NCBI GenBank assembly: GCA_963540705.1 | Contig: CAUTQX010000016.1 | Span: 1-15,559 of the forward strand | Direction: 5' to 3' | Length of the DNA stretch: 15,559 nucleotides | Source: Nanosynbacter sp963540705 | Lineage (GTDB): Bacteria > Patescibacteriota > Saccharimonadia > Saccharimonadales > Saccharimonadaceae | In this document: piece by piece, positions 1 to 7,312 of the stretch | Numbering within the stretch: position 1 is the stretch's first letter | Layout: each line of letters opens with the position of its first letter | The notes under the pieces: model-generated | Database searches by the model: none | The model's input: only the letters and a program-made list of their open reading frames with translations | What the model was told of the DNA's origin: nothing | Made by a program: the position numbers and the translations under genes

Positions 1-198
1 GGCGCGCTATTTGACGATCGTGATGAACGTCCGGGTGTGAAGTTTGCCGACGCTGAACTTATGGGTTTGCCGTGGCGTATAACGATTGGTGATCGAGCGA
101 TTGATAGCGACGGCTTGTTTGAATTGACGGAACGGGCAACTGGCGAAACGCGGAAAATGGATTATCAGCAATTGATGGATTTTTGCTTGAGTCGGTAA
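1..198 (+). CDS. proS: Prolyl-tRNA synthetase, C-terminal end (partial)
   Basis: The reading frame is open from the first base and ends at TAA 196-198, giving 65 residues. ProS charges tRNA-Pro with proline in the cytoplasm. The visible part is the end of the C-terminal anticodon-binding (HGTP) domain. Its DDRDERPGVKFADAELMGLP stretch is the typical ProS signature, in which the DDR..RPG.KF.DA.L.G.P residues are strongly conserved. A short tail of about 30 residues ends in DFCLSR. Nothing follows that would suggest the long ProS form with an extra C-terminal zinc domain. The catalytic core lies upstream of the window, so activity cannot be judged. No terminator is visible between this gene and greA, but greA has its own strong promoter. 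Confidence 0.88.
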   Translation, partial: GALFDDRDERPGVKFADAELMGLPWRITIGDRAIDSDGLFELTERATGETRKMDYQQLMDFCLSR

Positions 199-209
199 TG
201 CTGATTATA

Positions 210-238
210 TTGACATAATAAATAGCGATTGATATACT
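210..238 (+). promoter_or_regulatory. Strong sigma70-type promoter of greA
   Basis: A consensus -35 TTGACA (210-215) is followed after exactly 17 bases by TATACT (233-238). The -10 also carries an upstream TG at 230-231 (TGaTATACT). Transcription should start near 245 and leave a leader of about 85 nt before greA. This is the best match to the housekeeping promoter consensus in the window. Confidence 0.85.
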
Positions 239-267
239 CAGATAGACTTAATCAAGGCTAATTAAAA

Positions 268-283
268 ACACTATATTTAGTGT
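268..283 (+). promoter_or_regulatory. Perfect inverted repeat in the greA leader
   Basis: ACACTA (268-273) and TAGTGT (278-283) form a perfect 6-bp inverted repeat around a 4-base TATT spacer. It lies downstream of the predicted start of transcription. It could be a small RNA hairpin in the leader or a protein operator. No U-tract follows, so it is not a terminator. Confidence 0.4.
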
Positions 284-330
284 AGATCGTAAGACTAATA
301 CCACTACATACAGTAGAGGAGGAAATTTTT

Positions 331-786
331 ATGAAAAAAACTTATCAAATTACAGAAGGTGGAAAGGCTGATTTAGAAAAAGAATTGGCAGAGTTGAAAG
401 GGCGACGTGGCGAGATCGCTGAAAAAATTGCAGCAGCGCGAGATTTTGGCGACTTGAGTGAAAACGCGGAATACGACGCTGCGCGCGAAGAGCAAGGCTT
501 GCTGGAAACGCGAATTTTGGAAATTGAAGATATTTTGCAAAATGCTGAAATTATTAAATCAAACGGTAGCTCAACTGTTGGCTTAGGTAGCACGGTTGAA
601 TTGCAGTGCCCAGAGAAAACTGTGACTTATACAGTTGTCGGTCCAGTTGAGGCTGATCCGTTGGCTGGACGAATCTCAGATCAATCGCCAATTGGTAAAG
701 AATTGATTGGTAAGAAAATTGGTGACGAAGTGACGATTAAAACGCCAAAAGCCGAAATTACTTACATTATTAAGTCGATATCTTAA
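331..786 (+). CDS. greA: Transcription elongation factor GreA
   Basis: GreA binds the secondary channel of RNA polymerase and stimulates cleavage of the backtracked transcript 3' end, which rescues stalled elongation. The 151-residue protein is close to the usual length of about 158. Residues 1-75 form the N-terminal antiparallel coiled coil. Its tip, ARDFGDLSENAEYD (residues 36-49), holds the two acidic residues that reach the polymerase active site, D41 and E44. Residues 80-151 form the FKBP-like C-terminal domain, with the family pattern around GLGSTVEL, SPIGKELIGKKIGDEV and the beta-strand end. The ATG start is fixed by a strong Shine-Dalgarno AGAGGAGG (315-322) 8 bases upstream. The gene has its own consensus promoter and lies 45 bases before lysS. 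Confidence 0.95.
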   Translation: MKKTYQITEGGKADLEKELAELKGRRGEIAEKIAAARDFGDLSENAEYDAAREEQGLLETRILEIEDILQNAEIIKSNGSSTVGLGSTVELQCPEKTVTYTVVGPVEADPLAGRISDQSPIGKELIGKKIGDEVTIKTPKAEITYIIKSIS

Positions 787-806
787 ACCTAGCGGGATCT
801 GCAGCA

Positions 807-822
807 TATAATGTGCTATAAT
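807..822 (+). promoter_or_regulatory. Tandem -10 elements upstream of lysS
   Basis: Two perfect TATAAT hexamers lie 10 bases apart, at 807-812 and 817-822. The second is an extended -10 (TGCTATAAT, 814-822). From the second, transcription would begin around 829, only about 4 bases before the lysS ATG. The first would give a 14-base leader. No good -35 is seen for either, which is usual for extended -10 promoters. Confidence 0.65.
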
Positions 823-832
823 TATCTCTGTT

Positions 833-2335
833 ATGGCTACACTTCAAGATTATCGCAATGAACGACTACGAAAATTGGAAACATTACGTCAATTAGGCGT
901 TGAACCATATCCAGCAAAATCAGAACGAACTCATACTTGTGCTGAGGTTTTGTCTAAGTATGATGAGCTAGCTGGTAAGGAAGTTGTTGTTGCGGGTCGT
1001 GTGGCATCTATTCGCAGTTTTGGTAAATTGGCTTTTATTAAGTTGCGTGATCAATCTGGTGATGTGCAGCTTTATCTGCAACGTGATGACGTAGCAGAGC
1101 TGGACGCTGAGCGCGGTGTTCTTGGGATGAAGCAGCTTAAATTGCTGGATACTGGCGATTTTATTGAAGCGAAGGGCATAATGACTACGACGCAAACGGG
1201 TGAAAAATCCGTTGGCGTGCGCGAACTTAGGTTATTGACTAAGTCATTAAGGCCAATGCCGGAAAAATTAGAGAATAAGGAAGAGCGCTTACGCCGGCGT
1301 TATGTTGATATGAATGTCAATCCTGAAGTTCGCGAGCGATTCGTTCGTCGAAGCAAGTTTTGGCAGGCAACGCGAGATTATTTGAATAATCATGGATTTA
1401 TTGAGATTAATGTTCCTGTTTTGGAGCATACCACTGGAGGTGCGGACGCGAACCCATTTGTAACACACATGGATGCGTTAAGCGATCAACAGTTTTATTT
1501 GCGAATTAGCCACGAATTGCCATTGAAACGGTTGATTGGTGCTGGATTTGAGAAAGTTTATGACCTCGGTCCGCGTTTTCGCAATGAAAATTACTCGGAC
1601 GAGCATCTGCCAGAGCATATTGCTATGGAGTGGTACGCAGCTTACTGGGACTGGAAACAGGGAATGCGTTTCATGGAGTCGATGTACAAAGATGTGCTAC
1701 AAAAGACTTTTGGCAAGTTACAATTTCAATTGGGCAAATTTAATGTCGATATGAGTGGCGAATGGGAAGTTTGGGACTACGCTGAAGTTATTCGCAAGCA
1801 CTATGGAATTGACGTTTATAACACGACAATTGAAGAAGTTGCCGCTAAGCTGAAAGAATATAATGTGGAAGTCGAAAATACCGATTCTATTCCACGCAGT
1901 ATTGATAAATTATGGAAGAATATTCGTAAAGATGTTGCTGGTCCGGTTTGGTTGGTGAACACGCCGAAGTTTATTAGTCCGTTGTCAAAGACTAATCCGG
2001 AAAATCCAGAGACGGTGGAGCGTTTTCAGCCGGTGATTGCTGGCTCGGAATTGGGCAATGGATTCTCTGAGTTGAATGATCCGATTGACCAGCTGAATCG
2101 TTTCCTTGAGCAACAGCAAATGCGTGACGCTGGTGATGAGGAAGCGATGATGCTTGATATTGATTACGTCGAGATGTTGGAATACGGAATGCCGCCGGCT
2201 TGTGGCTGGGGTTATTCTGAAAGGGTATTCTGGATTTTTGAAGGTGTTACGGCGCGTGAAGGTGTGCCGTTCCCGCAATTGAAGAGCGAAATTGACGAAA
2301 CTACTCGAGCGATATACCCGCAAGTCAACTTGTAG
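833..2335 (+). CDS. lysS: Lysyl-tRNA synthetase, class II
   Basis: This enzyme attaches lysine to tRNA-Lys in the cytoplasm. The 500-residue length is normal for class II LysRS. An N-terminal OB-fold anticodon domain (about 50-145) is followed by the class II catalytic core from about 155. The core starts with the RRRYVDMNVNPEVRERF motif 1 region. Motif 2 contains FRNE at 249-252, and IAGSELGNGFSELNDPIDQ is the substrate-pocket signature. Motif 3 is odd. The usual GxGxGIDR is here CGWGYSER (457-464), so the arginine sits one place early and the flanking sequence (VFWIFEGVTAREGVPFPQ) differs from ordinary LysRS. The overall pattern still makes LysRS by far the best call. There is no Shine-Dalgarno, and the -10 lies 10 bases before the ATG, so translation is probably leaderless or nearly so. 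Confidence 0.93.
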   Translation: MATLQDYRNERLRKLETLRQLGVEPYPAKSERTHTCAEVLSKYDELAGKEVVVAGRVASIRSFGKLAFIKLRDQSGDVQLYLQRDDVAELDAERGVLGMKQLKLLDTGDFIEAKGIMTTTQTGEKSVGVRELRLLTKSLRPMPEKLENKEERLRRRYVDMNVNPEVRERFVRRSKFWQATRDYLNNHGFIEINVPVLEHTTGGADANPFVTHMDALSDQQFYLRISHELPLKRLIGAGFEKVYDLGPRFRNENYSDEHLPEHIAMEWYAAYWDWKQGMRFMESMYKDVLQKTFGKLQFQLGKFNVDMSGEWEVWDYAEVIRKHYGIDVYNTTIEEVAAKLKEYNVEVENTDSIPRSIDKLWKNIRKDVAGPVWLVNTPKFISPLSKTNPENPETVERFQPVIAGSELGNGFSELNDPIDQLNRFLEQQQMRDAGDEEAMMLDIDYVEMLEYGMPPACGWGYSERVFWIFEGVTAREGVPFPQLKSEIDETTRAIYPQVNL

Positions 2336-2338
2336 TTT

Positions 2339-2347
2339 TGTTATAAT
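2339..2347 (+). promoter_or_regulatory. Extended -10 promoter giving a leaderless DUF2207 mRNA
   Basis: TGTTATAAT (2339-2347) is a full extended -10. The ATG at 2354 begins 7 bases after the hexamer's last base, which is the expected +1 position. The site begins just 3 bases after the lysS stop codon. No Shine-Dalgarno is present. Confidence 0.7.
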
Positions 2348-2353
2348 TAAAGT

Positions 2354-4102
2354 ATGAAACGTTTTCTTTTGGGGTTAATAACTGTCGGGCTATTGTTGAC
2401 TGGGTTTGGTAAAATAGCGTTTGCGGCGCGCTCGACGGATAATTTTACTATCACAAAATTTGATGCGGAATATTCACTGAGTCGCGACTCTGATAATCGA
2501 TCAAAATTGGAAACCACTTGGCGAATTACCGCTAATTTTCCACCAAACCAAAATCGCGGAATTGTGCCAATATTTGTGAAGAAATATGATGGTCATTCGA
2601 CGAACTTTTCTTTGCAATCGGTGACTGATGAAAATGGCGCACCGCTTGAATATTCCTGGAACGACGACGAACTGAAAATTGGCAATAAAAACACTTACGT
2701 GAAAGGTAAGAAGACCTATGTCATTAAGTTCACGCAGCATGACGTGACTAAGAATTACAGTAATACGGGGCGTGATGAATTCTATTGGGATGTGGTCGGT
2801 GATGAATGGCGCGTTCCGATGGAAAATGTACAAATTTCCGTGAAACTTGATGAGTCTTTGGTTGCAGCAAGGCAAGGTAAGGCTTTTTGCTATGTCGGCA
2901 GTCGAGGTTCGACGACGCAATGCGATTTGAACGAGGATAATAGTCAGATTACTACAAAAATTGATAAGCTGGGTCGTCAACAAGGCGTAACTGTGGCGGT
3001 TGGATTTAAGAGTGGGACTTTTTCTGGATATCAAGAAACGCTAATGGAAAAGCTGATTGGAATTTGGCATGTGATGCAGATTCTAGCTTATACAATCGCG
3101 ACACCTTTGGCGATTTTTCTAATAATTCGATATAGGCGATTGGTTGGCAGGGGTAAGGAGTTAAAACCAATTACACCAGAATATCTGCCTCCAAAAGAGA
3201 TTAGTGTTTTGATGTCGACATATATTTTGAAAAAATACGACCCATTCAAGGTTAAAGGCTTGCCGAAAGTTGCGCAATTATTAGACCTGGCGGTTCGGCA
3301 TTATATTAAAATTTATGAAGTGAAAAAATCTTCGCTGTTTAGTGGCGCTCAATATGAAATTGAAATTGTTAAAGATCTGCAAGAGCTTAAAGCCGAGGAA
3401 ATTGAAGTTATTCAAGATATGTTCGACAGTTCATCCATTCCAAAGCCAGGTCAACGCCTAAATCTGAAAAATCTTCAAAATAATATAAAATACATGACGC
3501 GAACGCGTGACGATGATAAGAATCTGGAGACGCTAGCTAGAGAGAAATATGGTTTGTGTGAGCAAAATCCAGAAGTGAAACGAATAATGAGAGGGTGGTT
3601 TAAACGAGCTCTTGTGTTGGCTGTTTTGCTTTTGTCACCGATGCTTTTTGTTGTGTCAATTATGCTCGTCTTCGCTTCCAGAGGTTGGTCGTTGACTGAT
3701 AAAGGCTTAAGCTTGAGGCGATACTTGGAGGGGCTGAAAATGTATATCGGTGTGGCTGAGGCTGAGCGATTGAATATTCTACAAAGTCCTGAGGGCGCGG
3801 AAAAAGTAGTTGTTGACGTGAACGACGAAAAACAACTCGTTAAATTATATGAAAGAGTTCTGCCTTATGCTGTGTTGTTTGGACAAGAGAAAAATTGGAG
3901 CAAGCAAATGGGCAAATATTACGAGCAAGTTGGTGAGGCGCCAGATTGGTACGTTGGGCGAGGTGCGTTCAATGCTGTGGCGTTTTCGTCTGGGTTAAGC
4001 GGTTTGTCGACGGCGGCTGGTCATGCTAGTGATTATTCTTCAACTTCTGGCGGTTCGTCTGGTGGTGGATTTGCTGGCGGCGGCGGAGGCGGCGGCTGGT
4101 AG
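2354..4102 (+). CDS. DUF2207 family membrane protein (YciQ-like)
   Basis: The 582-residue protein has an N-terminal signal or anchor (residues 4-24, hydrophobic, ending AFAA). An extracytoplasmic beta-rich DUF2207 domain follows (about 28-225), with family features such as RGIVPIF and DEFYWDVVGDEWRVP. A transmembrane segment (about 238-258), a cytoplasmic stretch with an alpha/beta region (about 270-415) and a second hydrophobic segment (about 418-438) come next. The protein ends in a glycine-serine-rich tail, with eight glycines out of the last nine residues and a terminal W. This layout is typical of DUF2207 proteins, common in small-genome and Gram-positive bacteria. Their function is not established, and a cell-envelope role is only inferred from topology. 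The gene appears monocistronic and probably leaderless. The glycine tail is a family feature rather than a sequencing artefact. Confidence 0.85.
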   Translation: MKRFLLGLITVGLLLTGFGKIAFAARSTDNFTITKFDAEYSLSRDSDNRSKLETTWRITANFPPNQNRGIVPIFVKKYDGHSTNFSLQSVTDENGAPLEYSWNDDELKIGNKNTYVKGKKTYVIKFTQHDVTKNYSNTGRDEFYWDVVGDEWRVPMENVQISVKLDESLVAARQGKAFCYVGSRGSTTQCDLNEDNSQITTKIDKLGRQQGVTVAVGFKSGTFSGYQETLMEKLIGIWHVMQILAYTIATPLAIFLIIRYRRLVGRGKELKPITPEYLPPKEISVLMSTYILKKYDPFKVKGLPKVAQLLDLAVRHYIKIYEVKKSSLFSGAQYEIEIVKDLQELKAEEIEVIQDMFDSSSIPKPGQRLNLKNLQNNIKYMTRTRDDDKNLETLAREKYGLCEQNPEVKRIMRGWFKRALVLAVLLLSPMLFVVSIMLVFASRGWSLTDKGLSLRRYLEGLKMYIGVAEAERLNILQSPEGAEKVVVDVNDEKQLVKLYERVLPYAVLFGQEKNWSKQMGKYYEQVGEAPDWYVGRGAFNAVAFSSGLSGLSTAAGHASDYSSTSGGSSGGGFAGGGGGGGW

Positions 4103-4106
4103 AATT

Positions 4107-4115
4107 TGGTATAAT
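4107..4115 (+). promoter_or_regulatory. Extended -10 promoter upstream of the micro-ORF and CNNM gene
   Basis: TGGTATAAT (4107-4115) starts 4 bases after the DUF2207 stop. Predicted transcription starts at 4122-4123, exactly at an ATG that opens a 9-codon ORF. No convincing -35 is seen, but the glycine-coding GC-rich sequence upstream limits what can be judged. Confidence 0.65.
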
Positions 4116-4122
4116 TAAAGAT

Positions 4123-4152
4123 ATGGATTTTTTATTGGAGTTATTTTTCTGA
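4123..4152 (+). CDS. Putative leaderless micro-ORF (MDFLLELFF)
   Basis: The ATG lies where transcription should begin after the TGGTATAAT promoter. It opens a 9-codon frame ending in TGA, with a hydrophobic product. It is not in frame with the CNNM gene, whose ATG lies 41 bases downstream. It could be a translated leader that couples ribosome loading to the downstream gene. It could also be a chance ATG, since nothing beyond position supports translation. Confidence 0.35.
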   Translation: MDFLLELFF

Positions 4153-4193
4153 CAGGATGTTTTTAGTTGTGATTGAGAGTAGAGGTTGTAATT

Positions 4194-5147
4194 ATGTCTG
4201 ATGTTTTATTATGGCTGGCGGCTGCTGTTTTGTTGGTGCTTTCTGGTTTGTTTTCTGGGTTGAATATTGGCTTAATGATGGCGCGACCTGATGATTTGAG
4301 GCGGAAGGCCAGGCAGGGCGACAAAATTGCGGCGCGAGTGTATCGATATCGAAAAGACGGCTATTATTTGATTTTCTGTATTTTGCTTGGTAACGTCGGC
4401 GTGAATACCGCGATGTCAATTTTGCTTGGCAATATGACGAATGGCGTGGTTGGCGGTTTGATTGCGACGCTTCTCATTACGATGTTTGGCGAGATTTTGC
4501 CGCAGGCGATTTTCTCTCAGCGCGGATATCAATTTGTGCGATATTTTTTCTGGTTGCTTGATGTGATTTACGTTCTGTTTTGGCCGCTTGCTCAGCCGAT
4601 GTCAAAATTGTTGAATCGCTGGCTGGGTAAGGAAACGCCGCAATTATATTCTCATCAGGAGCTGGAGGAGATTATTCACGAGCACGCCGTCAGGTCTGAC
4701 AGTCCGGTTGATTATGACGAAAGCCGAATTGCGGCGGGTGCGTTGCAGTTTAGTAAAAAGACGGCTGGCGATTTGGTTACGCCGATGAGCGAAGTTTTTG
4801 TCGTGGATTTGAATGACGAGCTGGACGCGACTTTACTAGCTCAGATTAAGCACGCTGGACATTCGCGAATTCCGGTTCAATCTGACGGGGAATTGGTCGG
4901 AGTTTTATACGTGAAGGATATTGTTGGACGAGATTTGCCGTTGCCAATTAGCCAATTGTACCGCGATAAAATTTACGATATTGACAAGAGGTCGCGCCTG
5001 GATACAGTTTTAAGTCGATTCATTCAAACGCGCAATCATTTGTTTGTGGTGATGGACGATGAAACGGAGCTGGGAATTATTACGCTAGAAGACGTGATTG
5101 AAGAGATTCTGGATCAAGAGATTGAAGATGAGTATGACGAGGAATAG
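4194..5147 (+). CDS. CNNM/DUF21 and CBS-domain membrane protein
   Basis: The protein belongs to the CNNM/CorC (HlyC/CorC, TlyC-like) family, whose members are linked to magnesium or other divalent-cation efflux or its regulation. From the ATG at 4194 it has 317 residues. The DUF21 membrane domain (about 1-140) has four hydrophobic stretches. It carries the family motifs LSGLFSGLNIGLM near the start and GEILPQ at 99-104. A CBS pair (about 192-310) follows, beginning GDLVTPMSEVFVVD and ending LGIITLEDVIEEILDQEI. No CorC_HlyC transporter-associated domain follows the CBS pair, so this is the short form. I prefer ATG 4194 to the in-frame TTG at 4173, because AGAGG (4181-4185) is placed 8 bases before the ATG. 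The substrate cannot be told from sequence. Confidence 0.88.
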   Translation: MSDVLLWLAAAVLLVLSGLFSGLNIGLMMARPDDLRRKARQGDKIAARVYRYRKDGYYLIFCILLGNVGVNTAMSILLGNMTNGVVGGLIATLLITMFGEILPQAIFSQRGYQFVRYFFWLLDVIYVLFWPLAQPMSKLLNRWLGKETPQLYSHQELEEIIHEHAVRSDSPVDYDESRIAAGALQFSKKTAGDLVTPMSEVFVVDLNDELDATLLAQIKHAGHSRIPVQSDGELVGVLYVKDIVGRDLPLPISQLYRDKIYDIDKRSRLDTVLSRFIQTRNHLFVVMDDETELGIITLEDVIEEILDQEIEDEYDEE

Positions 5148-5165
5148 AGAACAATTTATATATAG

Positions 5166-5174
5166 TGGTATACT
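5166..5174 (+). promoter_or_regulatory. Extended -10 promoter of the hypothetical gene at 5216
   Basis: TGGTATACT (5166-5174) is an extended -10 with a predicted start near 5181, which gives a 35-base leader carrying a Shine-Dalgarno. A small TAGT/ACTA inverted repeat (5163-5175) overlaps it. The nearby TTGACA at 5186-5191 lacks a suitably spaced -10 and is not used in this call. Confidence 0.55.
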
Positions 5175-5215
5175 AAGAAATATATTTGACAAAAACGGTG
5201 GGCAGGGAGATTAAT

Positions 5216-5917
5216 ATGTCTAAAGAGCAATATTTTGGAGATAGCATTCCTGATCGATTGCGACAGATATCAGTCGAAGACATGCCGATAGAAAAGTTAT
5301 ATATCCCCGATACCGTAATGGATGATTCGGAGCTTTCTGATCTGGACGACGAAGTGGAGTTTGACGATGATGCTATATATGTAGACAAAACTCAGGCAGG
5401 AGGTCTGGGCAGGCCGGCTATAGATAAGAGGTGTGTCGTGAAAGCTCTCGATAAAATTGATCCAGCTGATTTTAATTCAGTAATTCTAATGAAAGCATAT
5501 GTACAAGATGGTGACAATCTTTGTTGCGGTGTTGTTGCAGACTGCCGATTTTACAAAGGGTCATTTGGTGTTGATAGCGGAAAGGAAATTGATTTTACAG
5601 ATCAGGAAGAGATGTGGGAGACGCTTGACGATCAAGCAAATAAATTAGTAATTTCTGCCGTGATTGATGTAGAAGATGGACAAGTTAAAATATGGGGTGA
5701 TCCGACGTTTTTTGATGCCGCTGTATATATGACTAAGTTAGTTAGCAGTAAGTATTCGAAATGCGAAGAGAGTGGTGAGCGGGTGTCGAAATCTGACGCG
5801 GCTTCAAGAAAATCTGAGCTTCAAGATAAAGCTAAAAAGGCTATATCTTCTTTTTCTAAGACTTGTGAATGTGCAGTTGGTGGCTTACATAAGTGGATTA
5901 AGGATCATCGAAAATAG
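5216..5917 (+). CDS. Hypothetical acidic cytoplasmic protein
   Basis: I do not recognise a family. From the ATG at 5216 the product has 233 residues. This start has CAGGGAGA (5203-5210) 5 bases upstream and is preferred to the in-frame TTG at 5186. There is no signal peptide and no membrane segment. Residues 36-57 form a strongly acidic patch rich in D and E. The middle (about 70-175) alternates short hydrophobic strands and polar turns, including VVKALDKI, LCCGVVADCRFY and LVISAVIDVEDGQVKIWG. The C-terminal 55 residues are basic and lysine-rich, probably helical. Six cysteines (RC, LCC, DC, KC, then CEC near the end) do not form an obvious zinc motif. The gene has its own promoter and lies between the CNNM gene and the ABC operon without clear co-transcription. 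Confidence 0.75.
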   Translation: MSKEQYFGDSIPDRLRQISVEDMPIEKLYIPDTVMDDSELSDLDDEVEFDDDAIYVDKTQAGGLGRPAIDKRCVVKALDKIDPADFNSVILMKAYVQDGDNLCCGVVADCRFYKGSFGVDSGKEIDFTDQEEMWETLDDQANKLVISAVIDVEDGQVKIWGDPTFFDAAVYMTKLVSSKYSKCEESGERVSKSDAASRKSELQDKAKKAISSFSKTCECAVGGLHKWIKDHRK

Positions 5918-5944
5918 AAAATTTTAAATATTATTTTTCAAAAA

Positions 5945-5992
5945 TACCTTGACTATTTAAGGTACCTTGTATAACATAGTACTATGTATAAT
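5945..5992 (+). promoter_or_regulatory. Promoter/operator of the ABC-PadR-PspC operon
   Basis: This 48-base segment is dense in symmetry. TTGACT (5949-5954) is a -35 candidate. TATAAC (5970-5975) and a perfect TATAAT (5987-5992) are -10 candidates. A perfect 14-bp palindrome, ACATAGTACTATGT, fills 5974-5987 between and across the two -10s. A 10-bp palindrome AAGGTACCTT (5959-5968) and a direct repeat TACCTTG (5945-5951 and 5963-5969) lie just upstream. The operon encodes a PadR regulator, and PadR family repressors usually bind palindromes of this size in their own promoter. I infer that this is its operator. Which -10 is used is not clear. Confidence 0.6.
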
Positions 5993-6012
5993 AAATCAAC
6001 AAGGAGCTTAAT

Positions 6013-7302
6013 GTGAGAAGAATTGACATTATTAAACGCGCCGGTCGAAATTTGGGGCGATCAAAAGGTCGTACGATCTTAACCGCGCTGGCGATTTCAG
6101 TCGGAGCATTTACGATTGGCTTGGCGCTGATGGCTGGAGAAGGTGGCCGTCTGTATACAAACAGTCTGGTCGACGCGGCTGGTGATAAAAAATCCGTTTC
6201 GGTCTATAAAAAAGTGACCTCGTCGGGACCTGATAATAATCTTCCGGAATATAGCGACTCGGAAGATACGGAAAATAGTCAATCTAAGGCGATAGAAAAA
6301 TATTCGATGACTGATAACGACGTGAAAAAAATACAGAAAATCCCGCACGTGGAAAAAGTGACGCCAGCTTATTCCATGTCAGGAGTTTTATATGTCAAAA
6401 GTTCGGCAAGTGACAAGAAATTCGTGCCTAGCGTAACTGTGAAGTTTGATAAAACCCGAATGGAACTTGCGGCTGGTAGTTTGGATGATTTTATGCCGAA
6501 AAAGGGTGAAGTTGTTATTCCAGAATCTTACGTGAAAAAAATGGGATTCAGTGATGCAAAATCAGCAATTGGGCAAACGATTACACTAGGATTGCAAAAA
6601 GGAACTTCATCAAGCAAGAGTGCTGATAAAGAAATATCTCTGAAAGTCGCAGCAGTCGATAAACCTTCGGATACGATCCTGTTTTACCAGCCGGCTGTGC
6701 GCGTTTCTGTGGACGACGCTAAGGATATTTACGACTTTAGTCACCCTAAAGATTTGCCTAATGAATATTCTTACGTAATTGCGTCGGTTGATGATGAGAA
6801 AAATGTTGAGGCAGTGAAGAATGAGCTTGGCAAGGATTATGAGTCGTATTCGATTCAGGACACGCAAAAAGTTATTTTAACTTTTGTGAATGTGGCTCAA
6901 ATGGCGCTGATTGGGTTTGGCGGCTTGGCGCTTTTGGCGAGTGTTTTTGGGATTATTAACACAATGTACATTTCGGTTTTGGAGCGAACTAGTCAAATTG
7001 GGCTAATGAAAGCTTTGGGAATGCGAGGTCGTGATATTGGTAAAATGTTCAGGTATGAAGCGGCGTGGGTTGGACTTCTCGGCGGTTTGATTGGTGTTGG
7101 ATTGGCGAGTTTGATGTCGCTACTTAATCCTATGATTGCTAGTTTCCTGAAATTGGAACAAGGTACAAATTTACTAGTCATTAATCCTTTGCAAATGGCA
7201 CTGTTGATAATCGGACTAATGGTTATGGCGGTACTATCGGGCTGGCTGCCTAGCCGTAAAGCGACAAAGTTAGATCCAATTGAAGCATTAAGGACGGAAT
7301 AG
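6013..7302 (+). CDS. ABC transporter permease, MacB/FtsX type
   Basis: The protein is the membrane subunit of a type VII (MacB-like) ABC system. These use ATP hydrolysis for mechanotransmission or export rather than ordinary uptake. Its 429 residues show one N-terminal transmembrane helix (about 22-44) and a large extracytoplasmic MacB_PCD domain (about 45-285, rich in S, K and D). Three C-terminal helices (about 291-318, 346-372, 390-412) form the FtsX domain. The cytoplasmic coupling segment LERTSQIGLMKALGMRGRDI is typical. The start is GTG 6013, with AAGGAG (6001-6006) 6 bases upstream. An overlapping ATG at 6011 is followed at once by TGA. The gene is first in the operon, with the ATPase 10 bases downstream. 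The substrate is unknown, but antimicrobial peptide or envelope roles are common in the family. Confidence 0.9.
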   Translation: MRRIDIIKRAGRNLGRSKGRTILTALAISVGAFTIGLALMAGEGGRLYTNSLVDAAGDKKSVSVYKKVTSSGPDNNLPEYSDSEDTENSQSKAIEKYSMTDNDVKKIQKIPHVEKVTPAYSMSGVLYVKSSASDKKFVPSVTVKFDKTRMELAAGSLDDFMPKKGEVVIPESYVKKMGFSDAKSAIGQTITLGLQKGTSSSKSADKEISLKVAAVDKPSDTILFYQPAVRVSVDDAKDIYDFSHPKDLPNEYSYVIASVDDEKNVEAVKNELGKDYESYSIQDTQKVILTFVNVAQMALIGFGGLALLASVFGIINTMYISVLERTSQIGLMKALGMRGRDIGKMFRYEAAWVGLLGGLIGVGLASLMSLLNPMIASFLKLEQGTNLLVINPLQMALLIIGLMVMAVLSGWLPSRKATKLDPIEALRTE

Positions 7303-7312
7303 GAGAATTGTT

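Noticed and set aside
4157..4201. 14-codon ATG frame overlapping the CNNM start
   Set aside because: No ribosome site or promoter is placed for it, and it overlaps the better supported ATG at 4194.
5186..5216. TTGACA at 5186-5191 as a promoter -35
   Set aside because: The only -10-like match (TTAATA, 19 bases downstream) would put transcription start inside the gene, past its Shine-Dalgarno and ATG.
5911..5940. AT-rich inverted sequence after the hypothetical gene as a terminator
   Set aside because: The stem is only A-T pairs, contains mismatches and has no GC core, so it does not qualify.
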